A stretch of DNA of 64,000 bases from Agromyces sp. Marseille-P2726 (lineage in GTDB: Bacteria; Actinomycetota; Actinomycetes; Actinomycetales; Microbacteriaceae): positions 62,001 to 126,000 of the forward strand of contig NZ_CADDWM010000011.1 in NCBI RefSeq assembly GCF_902809835.1, in the 5' to 3' direction. The translations under genes and the position numbers were made by a program. Each line of letters starts with the position of its first letter. The first letter of the stretch is position 1. Below, one piece after another: positions 17,111-26,150 of this stretch. The notes below the pieces were generated by a model. The model made no database searches. It was given only the letters and a program-made list of their open reading frames with translations, and was not told the DNA's origin.

Positions 17111-17587
17111 TCAGGCGCGAGACGCCTGCTGATCCGTCGGGGCGGCGAGTCCGAGGATCTCGCGCACCTCGTCGGCCGAGGTCGCTCGGGCCAGGCGCCT
17201 GACGATGCCGCCGTCGTTGAACGTGTTCGCGAGCTTCGCGACGGATGCCACGTGCTCTTCGGCGTTCGAGGCGGCGAGCCCGACGATCACCCGCACCGGA
17301 TCGTTGTGCGGATGCCCGAACTGCACCGCGGGGGCGAGCGTGACCACCGCGATGCCTTCCCGACGCACATCAGGGCCCGGCCGAGCGTGGGCGAGCGCGA
17401 GGCCGGGTGCGACCACGACGTACGCGCCGAACTCTTCGATGACCGCGATCATGCGATCGGCATACTCGGAGCGCGTGGAGCCCGAGCGCATGAGGGCGCG
17501 GCCCACCTCGCGGACCGCGGCGCGCCAGTCGTCGACGTGCGCACCGAGCACCACGGCGGTGTCGGCGAGGGGCGGCAGGTCGATCAT
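17111..17587 (-). CDS. Orphan PTS EIIA component, fructose/mannitol family
   Basis: A 158-residue EIIA domain. The phosphorylated histidine is in APGLALAHARPGPDV (His 67), followed by the conserved GIAVVTLAPAVQFGHPHNDPV strand and a helix beginning EEHVASVAKLANTF. No EIIB or EIIC gene is present nearby. It lies 52 bp after the adenosine deaminase gene on the same strand, so it may be co-transcribed with nucleoside salvage and act as a regulatory phospho-carrier or complement a transporter elsewhere. ATG 17587 is the start used. Confidence 0.88.
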   Translation of the reverse strand: MIDLPPLADTAVVLGAHVDDWRAAVREVGRALMRSGSTRSEYADRMIAVIEEFGAYVVVAPGLALAHARPGPDVRREGIAVVTLAPAVQFGHPHNDPVRVIVGLAASNAEEHVASVAKLANTFNDGGIVRRLARATSADEVREILGLAAPTDQQASRA

Positions 17588-17639
17588 CGGGTTCCGTTCG
17601 GGGGCGGCGTCGAGCGCGACGGGATCACTGGCGGCACGA

Positions 17640-18761
17640 TCAGGCTTCGTCGAAGCCGTCCTGGATGAGCTCGGCGAGCTCCTCCCGGTCGTCGAGGGGA
17701 AGGAAGGCGGACGCGGCGGCGTTGAGCTGGAACCCCTCGAGGTCGTCGAGGTCGTACCCGAAGGCGTCGCTGAGGAGCGCCAGCTCGCGAGTCAGGCTCG
17801 TGCCGCTCTGCAGGCGGTTGTCGGTGTTCACCGTGACGCGGAAACCGAGCTGGTAGAGGAGGTCGAACGGGTGATCGACGAGTTCGTCGCCCCAGGCCGC
17901 GATCGCACCGGTCTGGAGGTTCGACGAGGGACTCGTCTCGAGGGCGATCTCGCGGTCGCGCACCCATTGGGCGACGGGACCCAGCGAGACGTACGTGTTG
18001 TCGTCGTCCTGACGCTCGATGACGAGGTCTTCGGCGATGCGCACGCCGTGCCCGAGTCGCAGGGCACGACCGTCGAAGATGGCGCTGCGGATGGAGTCGA
18101 GGCCGTCGGCCTCTCCGGCGTGCGCCGTCACCGGGAAGAACTGACTCGCGAGGTAATCGAACGCGGTGCGGTGACGGCTGGGGAGGAAGCCGGCCTCGGG
18201 CCCGGCGATGTCGAAGCCCACGACGCCGCGGTCGCGATGCCGCACGGCGAGCTCGGCGATCTCGAGACCGCGATCGGCATGGCGCATCGCCGTGACGAGC
18301 TGGCCGACCCGGATCGCGTGGCCCTGGTGGGCGACGTCGTCGATGCCCTCCTCGATGCCCGCCTGCACCGCTTCCACCGCCTCGTCGAGGCTGAGTCCAC
18401 GGGTGAGATGCTGCTCGGGGGCCCAACGGATCTCGCCGTAGATGACCCCGTCGGCTGCGAGATCCTGCACGAACTCCCGCGCGATGCGCTGCAGACCGGC
18501 GCGCGTCTGCATGACGGACGTCGTGAGGTCGAAGGTCTTCAGGTACTCGACGAGCGAGCCCGAGTTCGACTGCGTACCGAACCACTCGGCCAGACCCTCG
18601 GCGTCGCCCGCGGGAAGCTCGAGGGAGATCTCGTCGGCGAGCTCGAGGAGCGTCTGCGGCCGGAGCCCGCCGTCGAGGTGGTCGTGGAGGGACACCTTCG
18701 GCAGCGACCGCAGGTCGGTGCCGACGCCTTCGAGCCGGTACTCCGTGGGATTCGTGTTCAC
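17640..18761 (-). CDS. add: Adenosine deaminase
   Basis: A 373-residue zinc deaminase converting (deoxy)adenosine to (deoxy)inosine. The metal site motif is SLHDHLDGGLRP, with VTAHAGEADG (proton-transfer Glu), LRLGHGVRI (metal His) and VNTDNR (catalytic Asp) all in order, and ETSPSSNLQTGA before the last. I start it at GTG 18761, which has TATCGT 7 nt upstream; the frame stays open far upstream because of the GC bias but that part belongs to the neighbouring gene on another frame. It supplies inosine for PunA. Confidence 0.94.
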   Translation of the reverse strand: MNTNPTEYRLEGVGTDLRSLPKVSLHDHLDGGLRPQTLLELADEISLELPAGDAEGLAEWFGTQSNSGSLVEYLKTFDLTTSVMQTRAGLQRIAREFVQDLAADGVIYGEIRWAPEQHLTRGLSLDEAVEAVQAGIEEGIDDVAHQGHAIRVGQLVTAMRHADRGLEIAELAVRHRDRGVVGFDIAGPEAGFLPSRHRTAFDYLASQFFPVTAHAGEADGLDSIRSAIFDGRALRLGHGVRIAEDLVIERQDDDNTYVSLGPVAQWVRDREIALETSPSSNLQTGAIAAWGDELVDHPFDLLYQLGFRVTVNTDNRLQSGTSLTRELALLSDAFGYDLDDLEGFQLNAAASAFLPLDDREELAELIQDGFDEA

Positions 18762-18774
18762 GTGGTCCACGATA
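18762..18774 (-). promoter_or_regulatory. Leaderless promoter of add (-10 TATCGT)
   Basis: TATCGT on the minus strand at 18774-18769 with a 7-nt spacer to the GTG at 18761. It lets add be transcribed apart from the cdd-deoA pair ending 34 bp upstream. Confidence 0.5.
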
Positions 18775-18795
18775 GCGGCGGCCCTCGCGATCGTC

Positions 18796-20097
18796 CTACC
18801 GGCCGATGCGGTCGGCGATGAGGGGGCCGCCGTCTTCGATCGCGTCACCCGGATCGCCGATGCGATACGCGCCCTCGACCGCCTCGAGGGCACGAGCGAA
18901 GCGGGCCGGCTCGTCGGCGTGCAGGGTGAACAGCGGATCGCCGGCGCGCACCCGGTCGCCCGGCTTCGCGTGCAGGTCGATACCCGCCGCGTGGTGCACG
19001 GGGTCCTCCTTGCGGGCACGCCCGGCGCCGAGTCGCCACGCCGCGATGCCGAACGGCAGTGCCTCTTGCTCCACGAGGACGCCGTCGCGCTCGGCGGTGA
19101 CGACGTGCCGTTCGCGCGCGACCGGCAGCGGAGCATCGGGGTCGCCCCCTTGGGCGCGGATGGCGCGCCGCCAGGTGTCCATGGCTCGACCGTCGTCGAG
19201 CGCCGCCTCGACGTCGGCATCGAGGACTCCCGCGAGCGAGAGCATCTCTCGGGCGAGCTCGACGGTGAGCTCACGAACGTCGGCGGGGCCACCTCCGGCC
19301 AGCACCTCGACCGACTCGCGCACCTCGTTGGCGTTGCCGATCGTGAGCCCGAGGGGCACGTTCATGTTCGTGATGAGCGCCGAGGTCGCCACGCCGGCAT
19401 CCTCGCCGAGCTCCACCATGGTGCGTGCCAGTTCACGAGACCGATCGATGTCCTGGAGGAAGGCCCCCGAGCCGAACTTCACGTCGAGCACCAGCGCACC
19501 CGTTCCCTCGGCGATCTTCTTCGACATGATCGACGAGGCGATCAGGGGGATCGCCTCGACCGTGCCCGTGATGTCGCGCAGCGCGTAGAGCTTCTTGTCG
19601 GCGGGCGCGAGCCCCGCACCGGCGGCGCAGATGACTCCGCCGACGTCGCGGAGTTGGGCGAACATCTCGTCGTTCGTGAGCTCGGCCCGCCACCCCCGGA
19701 TCGACTCCAGCTTGTCGAGCGTGCCGCCCGTGTGCCCGAGTCCCCGGCCCGACAGCTGCGGAACCGCGACGCCGAACGTCGCCACGAGCGGCATCAGCGG
19801 CAGGGTGATCTTGTCGCCCACGCCGCCGGTGGAGTGCTTGTCAGTGGTCGGCTTGCCGAGCCCCGAGAAGTCCATCCGCTCGCCCGACGCGATCATCGCC
19901 ATCGTCAGGTCGCGGATCTCACGACGCGACATCCCGTTCAGGAAGATCGCCATGGTCATCGCCGACATCTGCTCGTCGGCCACGTACCCGCGGGTGTAGG
20001 CGTCGATCAGCCAGTCGATCTCGGCCGTCTCGAGTTCGTGTCCGTCGCGCTTCGCGCGGATGAGGTCGACGGCGTCGAACGCCTCCACGACGCTCAC
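18796..20097 (-). CDS. deoA: Thymidine phosphorylase
   Basis: A 433-residue pyrimidine-nucleoside phosphorylase. The hallmark LSGRGLGHTGGTLDKLESI is intact, as are KHSTGGVGDKITL (phosphate loop), IASSIMSKKIAEG and VLDVKFGSGAF. It cleaves thymidine/deoxyuridine to base and deoxyribose-1-phosphate. The start is the GTG at 20097, overlapping the cytidine deaminase stop as GTGA. Together with that enzyme it forms a pyrimidine deoxynucleoside breakdown unit. Confidence 0.94.
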   Translation of the reverse strand: MSVVEAFDAVDLIRAKRDGHELETAEIDWLIDAYTRGYVADEQMSAMTMAIFLNGMSRREIRDLTMAMIASGERMDFSGLGKPTTDKHSTGGVGDKITLPLMPLVATFGVAVPQLSGRGLGHTGGTLDKLESIRGWRAELTNDEMFAQLRDVGGVICAAGAGLAPADKKLYALRDITGTVEAIPLIASSIMSKKIAEGTGALVLDVKFGSGAFLQDIDRSRELARTMVELGEDAGVATSALITNMNVPLGLTIGNANEVRESVEVLAGGGPADVRELTVELAREMLSLAGVLDADVEAALDDGRAMDTWRRAIRAQGGDPDAPLPVARERHVVTAERDGVLVEQEALPFGIAAWRLGAGRARKEDPVHHAAGIDLHAKPGDRVRAGDPLFTLHADEPARFARALEAVEGAYRIGDPGDAIEDGGPLIADRIGR

Positions 20098-20513
20098 GCG
20101 TGGCCTCCCCGGAACTCCTCGAGTTGCCGCGGGCCGAACGCGTCGGGAAGCACCTCGTCGATGGTCTTGATGCCCGAGACCGTCTCGAGCAGCATCCCCT
20201 CGGCCGAGTGCTCGTACAGCAGCTGTCGGCAACGACCGCACGGCATCAGCGTGTTGCCGTGCCCGTCGACGCACGCGAAGGCGACGAGCCTGCCGCCCCC
20301 CGACATGATGAGCGCCGACACGAGGGAGCATTCTGCGCACAGCGTCACCCCGTACGAGGCGTTCTCGATGTTGCAGCCGCTGACGACACGGCCGTCGTCG
20401 ACGATCGCCGCCGCACCGACCGGGAACTCGGAGTAGGGCACGTACGCCTTCGCCATCGCCTCTCGTGCTCGCTCGCGAAGCGACGGCCAGTCGATCGCAT
20501 CCGTTGCGGTCAT
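20094..20513 (-). CDS. cdd: Cytidine deaminase
   Basis: A 139-residue tetramer-type cytidine deaminase. Zinc and catalytic residues lie in NIENASYGVTLCAECSLV (Cys plus the proton-shuttle Glu) and MPCGRCRQLL (two Cys); AYVPYSEFPVGAA is the substrate loop. It converts cytidine and deoxycytidine to uridine and deoxyuridine, which the coupled thymidine phosphorylase can split. ATG 20513 has GGGGGAG 5-6 nt upstream. A terminator hairpin separates it from the transporter permease gene just upstream. Confidence 0.94.
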   Translation of the reverse strand: MTATDAIDWPSLRERAREAMAKAYVPYSEFPVGAAAIVDDGRVVSGCNIENASYGVTLCAECSLVSALIMSGGGRLVAFACVDGHGNTLMPCGRCRQLLYEHSAEGMLLETVSGIKTIDEVLPDAFGPRQLEEFRGGHA

Positions 20514-20547
20514 GGTGCTCCCCCGTTCAGGATCGGTCGGTGTCGAC

Positions 20548-20571
20548 GGATGCCCCGCGGCCGGGGCATCC
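20548..20571 (-). terminator. Terminator or attenuator after the nucleoside ABC transporter permease
   Basis: Perfect 10-bp stem GGATGCCCCG (20548-20557) and CGGGGCATCC (20562-20571) with a 4-nt loop, 2 bp beyond the permease stop and 34 bp before the cdd start. It could limit read-through into cdd-deoA. Confidence 0.7.
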
Positions 20572-20572
20572 C

Positions 20573-21862
20573 TCAGGACTTGATGTACGGCTTGCCGTCG
20601 GCGGCGGGCGGGCGCGACCGGCCGACGAGCCCGGCCACCGCGAAGATCGTCACGACGTACGGCAGCATGAGCATGAACTCGCTCGGAACCGGTGAACCGA
20701 TCACCGACAGCGTGTTCTGCAAGTTGGAGGCGAAGCCGAACAGCAGCGCGGCGAGTGTCGCCTTGATGGGATCCCACTGTCCGAAGATCACCGCGGCGAG
20801 CGCGATGAAGCCGGCGCCCGCGGTCATCTCCTTGTTGAACGCGATTCCGGAGCCGATCGTGAAGAACGTGCCGCCGAGGCCGGCGATCGCTCCGGCGAGC
20901 GCGACGTTCCAGAACCGGGTGCGGTTCACGTTGATGCCCACCGTGTCGGCGGCCTGCGGGTGCTCGCCGACCGCGCGGACGCGCAGGCCCCACCGCGTGT
21001 AGAACAGGCCGAAGAACACGAGCGCGACGGCGATGTACATGAGGTAGACGATGACGGTCTGGCGGAAGAACACCGGACCGATGATCGGGATGTCGCTGAG
21101 GAGCGGAATCGGAAGGCGATCGAAGCGCGGCGGCGTGTTGAGCGTGGCGGCATTCGGGGCGAGCACCTGCGAGAAGAAGAAGCTCGTGAGGCCGGTGACC
21201 AGCACGTTCAGCACCACACCGACGATGATCTGGTCGACGAAGTACTTGATCGCGAACGCCGCGAGCACCATGCCGACGAGCATGCCGGCCACCATGGCCG
21301 CGACGAGCCCCAACCACGGCTGGCCCGTCACCGAGGCCACGACGGCCGCCGTGAAGGCGCCGGCCAGCAGCTGGCCCTCGATCGCGATGTTCACGACACC
21401 GGCCCGCTCGCCGATGACGCCCGCCAGGGAGCCGAAGATCAGCGGCACGGCCAGGCTGAGCGACCCGAAGAGGAGGCCGATCATCGGCAGTGACGAGCCC
21501 GCACCCGCCCAGGTGAGGAACCCGAACATGAAGAGGATCGCGAAGACGACGATGAGCCAGAGCGGCACGCGCCGCTTCGACCGCACGAGGAGCACGGAGT
21601 AGACCGTCGCGACGGCGAGGAGCGCGACCACGGCCCAGAGCGCCTGCTCGGCGGGAACCACGAGGTCGGGCACCTGGATGGCGTCGGTCTCGCGCGACCA
21701 CCGGTAGGTCGTGTCGCCCGAGCGCGGTGCGAACACGGCGAGCGCGAGGGCGACGACGGTGAAGATGGCGAAGGCGATCGGCGCCTTCCAGCTCGTGACG
21801 ACGGTGGTGTCGAGCGTCACGGCCTGCGGCGACACGTCGTGGTGTTCGGCGGTCCTGGTCAC
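20573..21862 (-). CDS. Nucleoside ABC transporter permease (second permease)
   Basis: A 429-residue membrane protein of the BPD_transp_2/LivHM-like permease family with about ten helices. Conserved segments are FGSLAGVIGERAGVVNIAIEG (typical of permeases of BMP-dependent nucleoside importers), QIIVGVVLNVLVTGL and TRWGLRVRAVGEHPQAADTVG, the cytoplasmic loop that docks the ATPase. GTG 21862 overlaps the first permease gene stop as GTGA. With that permease, the ATPase and a BMP lipoprotein it forms a nucleoside importer. Confidence 0.9.
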   Translation of the reverse strand: MTRTAEHHDVSPQAVTLDTTVVTSWKAPIAFAIFTVVALALAVFAPRSGDTTYRWSRETDAIQVPDLVVPAEQALWAVVALLAVATVYSVLLVRSKRRVPLWLIVVFAILFMFGFLTWAGAGSSLPMIGLLFGSLSLAVPLIFGSLAGVIGERAGVVNIAIEGQLLAGAFTAAVVASVTGQPWLGLVAAMVAGMLVGMVLAAFAIKYFVDQIIVGVVLNVLVTGLTSFFFSQVLAPNAATLNTPPRFDRLPIPLLSDIPIIGPVFFRQTVIVYLMYIAVALVFFGLFYTRWGLRVRAVGEHPQAADTVGINVNRTRFWNVALAGAIAGLGGTFFTIGSGIAFNKEMTAGAGFIALAAVIFGQWDPIKATLAALLFGFASNLQNTLSVIGSPVPSEFMLMLPYVVTIFAVAGLVGRSRPPAADGKPYIKS

Positions 21863-23238
21863 TTCGCCGCCACCTCCTTCTTCGCGGCCTTGCGAGCTCG
21901 CTTGGGCTTCGCATTCGGGTCGGGCAGTCGGAAGATGGTGCGCACGAGCGGCGGCGCCGCGATGAAGAGCACGATCAGCGACTGCACCACGAGCACGATC
22001 TCGATCGGCACGCCCTCGGCCGCCTGCATCGAGAAGCCACCCGCCTTGAACGCGCCGAACAGGATGCCGGCGGCGAAGGTTCCCCACGGCGTCGAACGGC
22101 CGAGCAGCGCCACCGTGATGGCGTCGAAGCCGATGCCCGCGTCGATGCCGGCCGTGAAACCGGTGGTGACGGTACCGAGCACCTGGTTCACGCCGGCGAG
22201 ACCCAGGAGCGCGCCGCTGATGAGCATGGCGTAGACGTACATGCTCTTGACATTGATGCCGGCCACCCGGGCCGCGTTGGGGTTGATCCCGACCGCGCGG
22301 AACTTGAATCCGAGGCTCGAGCGATTGAGGATCCACCAGACGAGGAAGGTGGCGGCGAGCGCGAGGAGGAATCCGAGATGCAGGTTGAACTGCGGCCCGA
22401 GGAGGGCGGGGAAGATGGCGGTGTCCTTCATGCCCGGCGTTTTGGGGTTCGACGACCCGGGCGCCTGGAGCAGGCCCGGCGTCCGCAGCATCCACGACAC
22501 CAGGTAGAAGGCGACGTAGTTCAGCATGATCGTCACGATCACCTCGTGCGCACCGGTGCGGGCCTTCAGCACGCCCGCGATGCCCGCCCAGATCGCACCG
22601 CCCACCATGCCGCCGATCAGGGCGACGAGCATGTGCAGGCCCCACGGCAGGTCGAAGCCGAAGCCGATCCATCCGGCGACGGAGGCGGCGATGAGCATCT
22701 GGCCCCGGCCACCGATGTTGAACATGCCGACCCGGAACGCGAGGGCGACGCCGAGGCCACCGGCGATGAGCGGGGTGGCGAACGTGAGCGTCTCGGTGAG
22801 CGGCCGGATGCCCGCGAGGAAGGTGTCGCGCCGGAAGTTGTAGATCGAGCCCTGGAACAGTGCCGCGTACGCGCCGGACACCGAATCCCAGATCGCGCCG
22901 AGCATGTCGGACGGACGAGCGAAGAAGTACGCGCTCGTCTCCTGCACGCGTTCGTCGGTGAACGCGATCATGATCGCGCCGACGATGAGCGCGAGGATGA
23001 CCGAGAGCACCGAGATCAGGGCGTTGCCGGTCGCGATCTGGCGCAGCATGGTGTGCCACCTCGAGGGTGGCGGTGCGTCGGGCTCGGTCGGGCCGCCCGG
23101 GCCGGTGGCCGTGGCGCGAGCGTCGACGGTGGCGGTGCCCGTTGCGGGCGACGCTGCCCCCGGCTCCTCGAGGGCGACATCGGGATCGAGGTCGTGCGCT
23201 CGGGGGGCCTCGCCCCTCGGCTCTGTCGGGTCGCTCAT
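21859..23238 (-). CDS. Nucleoside ABC transporter permease (first permease)
   Basis: A 459-residue permease of the same family. A 60-residue Pro/Ala/Glu-rich cytoplasmic N-terminus precedes about nine or ten helices. Diagnostic are ALAFRVGMFNIGGRGQMLIAA and SSLGFKFRAVGINPNAARVAGI, the docking loop. The C-terminus ends in a Lys-rich tail (KPKRARKAAKKEVAAK). ATG 23238 overlaps the ATPase stop (ATGA) and its own stop overlaps the next permease, so the importer genes are translationally coupled. Confidence 0.9.
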   Translation of the reverse strand: MSDPTEPRGEAPRAHDLDPDVALEEPGAASPATGTATVDARATATGPGGPTEPDAPPPSRWHTMLRQIATGNALISVLSVILALIVGAIMIAFTDERVQETSAYFFARPSDMLGAIWDSVSGAYAALFQGSIYNFRRDTFLAGIRPLTETLTFATPLIAGGLGVALAFRVGMFNIGGRGQMLIAASVAGWIGFGFDLPWGLHMLVALIGGMVGGAIWAGIAGVLKARTGAHEVIVTIMLNYVAFYLVSWMLRTPGLLQAPGSSNPKTPGMKDTAIFPALLGPQFNLHLGFLLALAATFLVWWILNRSSLGFKFRAVGINPNAARVAGINVKSMYVYAMLISGALLGLAGVNQVLGTVTTGFTAGIDAGIGFDAITVALLGRSTPWGTFAAGILFGAFKAGGFSMQAAEGVPIEIVLVVQSLIVLFIAAPPLVRTIFRLPDPNAKPKRARKAAKKEVAAK

Positions 23239-24752
23239 GCGGCGGCTCCTTCTGCGGGGGATTCCCCGGCCATCATGAGGCCGAGGACGTCGCGGGGGGT
23301 GTCGCCCGGCACGATGCCGACGATTCGGCCGCGGTACATCACCATGATGCGATCGGCGAGGGCGACGACCTCGTCGAGCTCGGTCGAGACGACGACGACC
23401 GGCACGCCGGCGTCGCGCGTCTCGACGATGCGCTTGTGGATGAACTCGATGGATCCGACGTCGACACCACGCGTCGGCTGTGCGGCGACGAGCAGCCGCA
23501 GGTCTCGGCTCAGTTCGCGGGCGAGCACCACCTTCTGCTGGTTGCCGCCCGACAGCCGCTGCACGTATTCGTCGATGCCCTGCGTGCGGATGTCGAACTC
23601 GTCGACCTTCTCGCGTGCGAACTCGGCGAGCACGCGGCCCTGGAGGTTGCCGGCTCGCACGAACGGCTCGCCCTCGCTGCGGTTGAGCATCAGGTTCTCG
23701 GCGATGGTGAACTCCCCGACGAGCCCGTCTTCGGTGCGATCCTCGGGAACGAAGCCGACGCCGGACTCGAGGATCCGGCGGACGCTCGACCCGTTCAGCT
23801 CGACTCCGTCGAGCTTGATGGACCCCTGCACGCGTGGCTGGAGTCCGACGAGCGCCTCGGTGAGCTCGGTCTGCCCGTTGCCCTGCACGCCGGCGACCGC
23901 GAGGATCTCGCCGCGTCGCACGGTGAAGCTGACGTCGTTCACGACCAGCTGGCCGATCTGGTCGACGACCGTGAGGTTCTGCACGACGAGGGCGTGGTCG
24001 CCCAGCTCCGCTTCCTCCTTCTGCACGGTGAGTTCGACCGCCCTGCCCACCATCATCGAGGCGAGCTCGGCGTTCGACGCCGTCGGCGCCGCCTCGCCCA
24101 CGACCTTGCCGAGCCGGATCACGGTGATGCGGTCGGCCACCTCGCGCACCTCGCGAAGCTTGTGCGTGATGAAGACGATCGACGTGCCCGACTCCTTCAG
24201 CTGGCGCATCATGCCCATCAGCTCGTCGGTCTCCTGCGGCGTGAGCACCGCGGTCGGCTCATCGAACACGAGCACACGCGCGTCGCGCGACAGGGCCTTG
24301 ATGATCTCGACGCGCTGCTGGATGCCGACGGGCAGGTCTTCGACGATGGCGTCGGGATCGACGTGGAACCCGAATCGGGCCGAGATCTCGTTCACCTTGG
24401 CACGGGCCGTGGCGAGATCGAGCACGCCGACCGCCTTCGTGGACTCGTTGCCGAGCATCACGTTCTCGGCGACCGTGAACACGGGGATGAGCATGAAGTG
24501 CTGGTGCACCATGCCGATGCCGGCGGCCATGGCATCGCCAGGCCCCTCGAAGTGCTGCACCTCTCCGTCGAGGAGCACCTCCCCTTCATCGGCCTGGTAC
24601 AGGCCGTAGAGCACGTTCATGAGCGTTGACTTGCCTGCGCCGTTCTCGCCGAGGAGGGCGTGGATCTCGCCGGCCTCCACGGTGAGGTCGATGTGGTCGT
24701 TGGCGACCAAGCTGCCGAATCGCTTCGTGATGCCGCGAAGTTCGAGCTTCAT
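23235..24752 (-). CDS. Nucleoside ABC transporter ATP-binding protein (two ABC domains)
   Basis: A 505-residue protein with two ATPase domains, as in MglA/RbsA and BMP-linked nucleoside importers. Domain 1 has Walker A LLGENGAGKST, a diverged signature DLPVGIQQRVEI and Walker B VLVFDEPTAVL. Domain 2 has a non-canonical A loop (AVAGVQGNGQTE), the signature LSGGNQQKVVL and AAQPTRGVDVGS where Walker B is relaxed, the usual asymmetry of the family. It energises uptake by the two permeases. It lies 163 bp downstream of the BMP lipoprotein gene, after a terminator hairpin. Confidence 0.93.
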   Translation of the reverse strand: MKLELRGITKRFGSLVANDHIDLTVEAGEIHALLGENGAGKSTLMNVLYGLYQADEGEVLLDGEVQHFEGPGDAMAAGIGMVHQHFMLIPVFTVAENVMLGNESTKAVGVLDLATARAKVNEISARFGFHVDPDAIVEDLPVGIQQRVEIIKALSRDARVLVFDEPTAVLTPQETDELMGMMRQLKESGTSIVFITHKLREVREVADRITVIRLGKVVGEAAPTASNAELASMMVGRAVELTVQKEEAELGDHALVVQNLTVVDQIGQLVVNDVSFTVRRGEILAVAGVQGNGQTELTEALVGLQPRVQGSIKLDGVELNGSSVRRILESGVGFVPEDRTEDGLVGEFTIAENLMLNRSEGEPFVRAGNLQGRVLAEFAREKVDEFDIRTQGIDEYVQRLSGGNQQKVVLARELSRDLRLLVAAQPTRGVDVGSIEFIHKRIVETRDAGVPVVVVSTELDEVVALADRIMVMYRGRIVGIVPGDTPRDVLGLMMAGESPAEGAAA

Positions 24753-24870
24753 GTCCCTGATCCTAGTGAGATGGCTGCATCGGTCGTTGATGCTGCACGA
24801 AAGATGAGCGCCGCGGATGCCCCTGCTCGATGTTGCGGAGAACGCGCCGATGCGCCCCGGGCAAGGAATC

Positions 24871-24901
24871 GGGGAGGTCGGCGTCCGACGCCGACCTCCC
24901 C
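24871..24901 (-). terminator. Strong hairpin after the first BMP lipoprotein gene
   Basis: A 13-bp perfect stem GGGGAGGTCGGCG (24871-24883) and its complement (24889-24901) with a 5-nt loop, 15 bp past the stop of the lipoprotein gene. In this position it can make the binding protein more abundant than the downstream ATPase and permeases by partial termination. Confidence 0.75.
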
Positions 24902-24915
24902 GGACCTTCGTCGCC

Positions 24916-26013
24916 TTACTCGGAGAGGTAGGACGTGACCTCGACGTCGCCGGCGATGATCGCTTCCTTCAGCGCGTCGAGCTCGCCCTGCAGCTCGGCC
25001 GGGACCTTCGACTCGAACTCGTGGAACGGCGCGATGCCGACTCCATCGTTCTCCAGCGTGCCGATGAACGGCGTGGTGTCGAAGTTGCCCTCACCAGCAG
25101 ACAGCACGGCCTCCTCGGTGCCGACCGCGATGCCCTTGAGGATCGACGTGAGCATGAGGTCGGCGACCGACGGGTCGGTCTCGGTGAAGTCGGCGTCGAC
25201 GCCGACCATCGCGATCTCACGACCGGCCTCGCGGATCGCGGCGGCGGCCGACTGGTAGATCGGGCCGCCGACGGGCAGCAGCACGTCGACGTTCTGGTCG
25301 ATCAGGCTCTGCGCCACCTGGCGGGCGGTGTCGTTGGCCTCGAAGCCACCCGTGAAGAGGCCGTCGGTGCCGTCCCACCCGAGGACCTGCACGTTGGTGC
25401 CCTTCTCCTGGTTGTGGTAGTCGACGCCCTGCTTGAAGCCGTCCATGAAGATGGACACGGTCGGGAAGTTCATGCCGCCGAAGGTGCCGACGACGCCGGT
25501 CGTCGAGTACGCCGCTGCGGCGTATCCGGCGAGGAAGGCCGCCTGCGCGGTGTCGAAGAGGATCGGCTTGATGTTCGGCGCGTCGACCTCGCCGTCGAAG
25601 TCGTTGTCGGCCGCGTCGTCGATGATGACGTATTCGACGTCGGGGTTCGCGAGCGCCGACTCGACCGTGGCCGCCGAGAGGGCGAAGCCGACGGTGACGA
25701 TGACGTTGCAGCCCTGGTCGACGAGGTTGGTGAGGTTGGGCGCGTAGTCGGTCTCAGCGTCGGACTGCACCGCGATGAGCTCGACACCCAGCTCGTCGGC
25801 TGCGGCGGTCGCGCCCTCGAAGCCCGACTGGTTGAACGACTTGTCGTCGAAGCCGCCCGAGTCGGAGACCATGCAGGGGATGAAGTCGCTGGCCTCTCCC
25901 CCGTCGGTGCCGTTGTCGGACTCCTCTGGGGCGGTACCGCAACCGGCGAGCAGCACGGCCGCCCCCAACATCGCGAGGCCGCCGAGGGCGGCCTTCCTGG
26001 TCGTGACCTTCAC
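24916..26013 (-). CDS. BMP-family nucleoside-binding lipoprotein 1
   Basis: A 365-residue exported lipoprotein. The signal peptide ends in the lipobox LLAGCG with the lipid-anchored Cys at 25, followed by an acidic linker and the BMP fold: SDSGGFDDKSFNQSGFEGA, NVIVTVGFALSAATV, LFDTAQAAFLAGYAAA and GTFGGMNFPTVSIFMDGFKQG. BMP proteins deliver purine/pyrimidine nucleosides to the ABC importer, whose genes follow downstream. GTG 26013 is the start, with GGAGG 6 nt upstream; the longer open frame begins four codons earlier but would place the Shine-Dalgarno inside the gene. It is a paralogue of the lipoprotein at 26244-27305. Confidence 0.9.
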   Translation of the reverse strand: MKVTTRKAALGGLAMLGAAVLLAGCGTAPEESDNGTDGGEASDFIPCMVSDSGGFDDKSFNQSGFEGATAAADELGVELIAVQSDAETDYAPNLTNLVDQGCNVIVTVGFALSAATVESALANPDVEYVIIDDAADNDFDGEVDAPNIKPILFDTAQAAFLAGYAAAAYSTTGVVGTFGGMNFPTVSIFMDGFKQGVDYHNQEKGTNVQVLGWDGTDGLFTGGFEANDTARQVAQSLIDQNVDVLLPVGGPIYQSAAAAIREAGREIAMVGVDADFTETDPSVADLMLTSILKGIAVGTEEAVLSAGEGNFDTTPFIGTLENDGVGIAPFHEFESKVPAELQGELDALKEAIIAGDVEVTSYLSE

Positions 26014-26136
26014 TGTGTCCTCCAAAGAACTCGCCCCAACCCTCGTGGGACCCGGGCATCACGTTACCCAAAGTTGCGTTCACTGCTCAGGTGCCGGGCG
26101 CCTGCGACATCCAATGGTTATCAAGACGCGATGTTC

Positions 26137-26150
26137 TGCTCATATGAGCA
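26137..26150. promoter_or_regulatory. 14-bp perfect palindrome upstream of BMP lipoprotein 1
   Basis: TGCTCATATGAGCA (26137-26150) is a perfect palindrome 124 bp upstream of the lipoprotein start and abuts the terminator of the second BMP gene. It resembles a dimeric repressor site; no cognate regulator lies next to it. Confidence 0.35.

Noticed and set aside
23258-23268. GGGGATTCCCC near the start of the nucleoside ATPase 3' end, considered as a second copy of the 62758 palindrome core
   Set aside because: Only the GGGGATT part is shared and it lies within coding sequence, so it is not a copy of that element.
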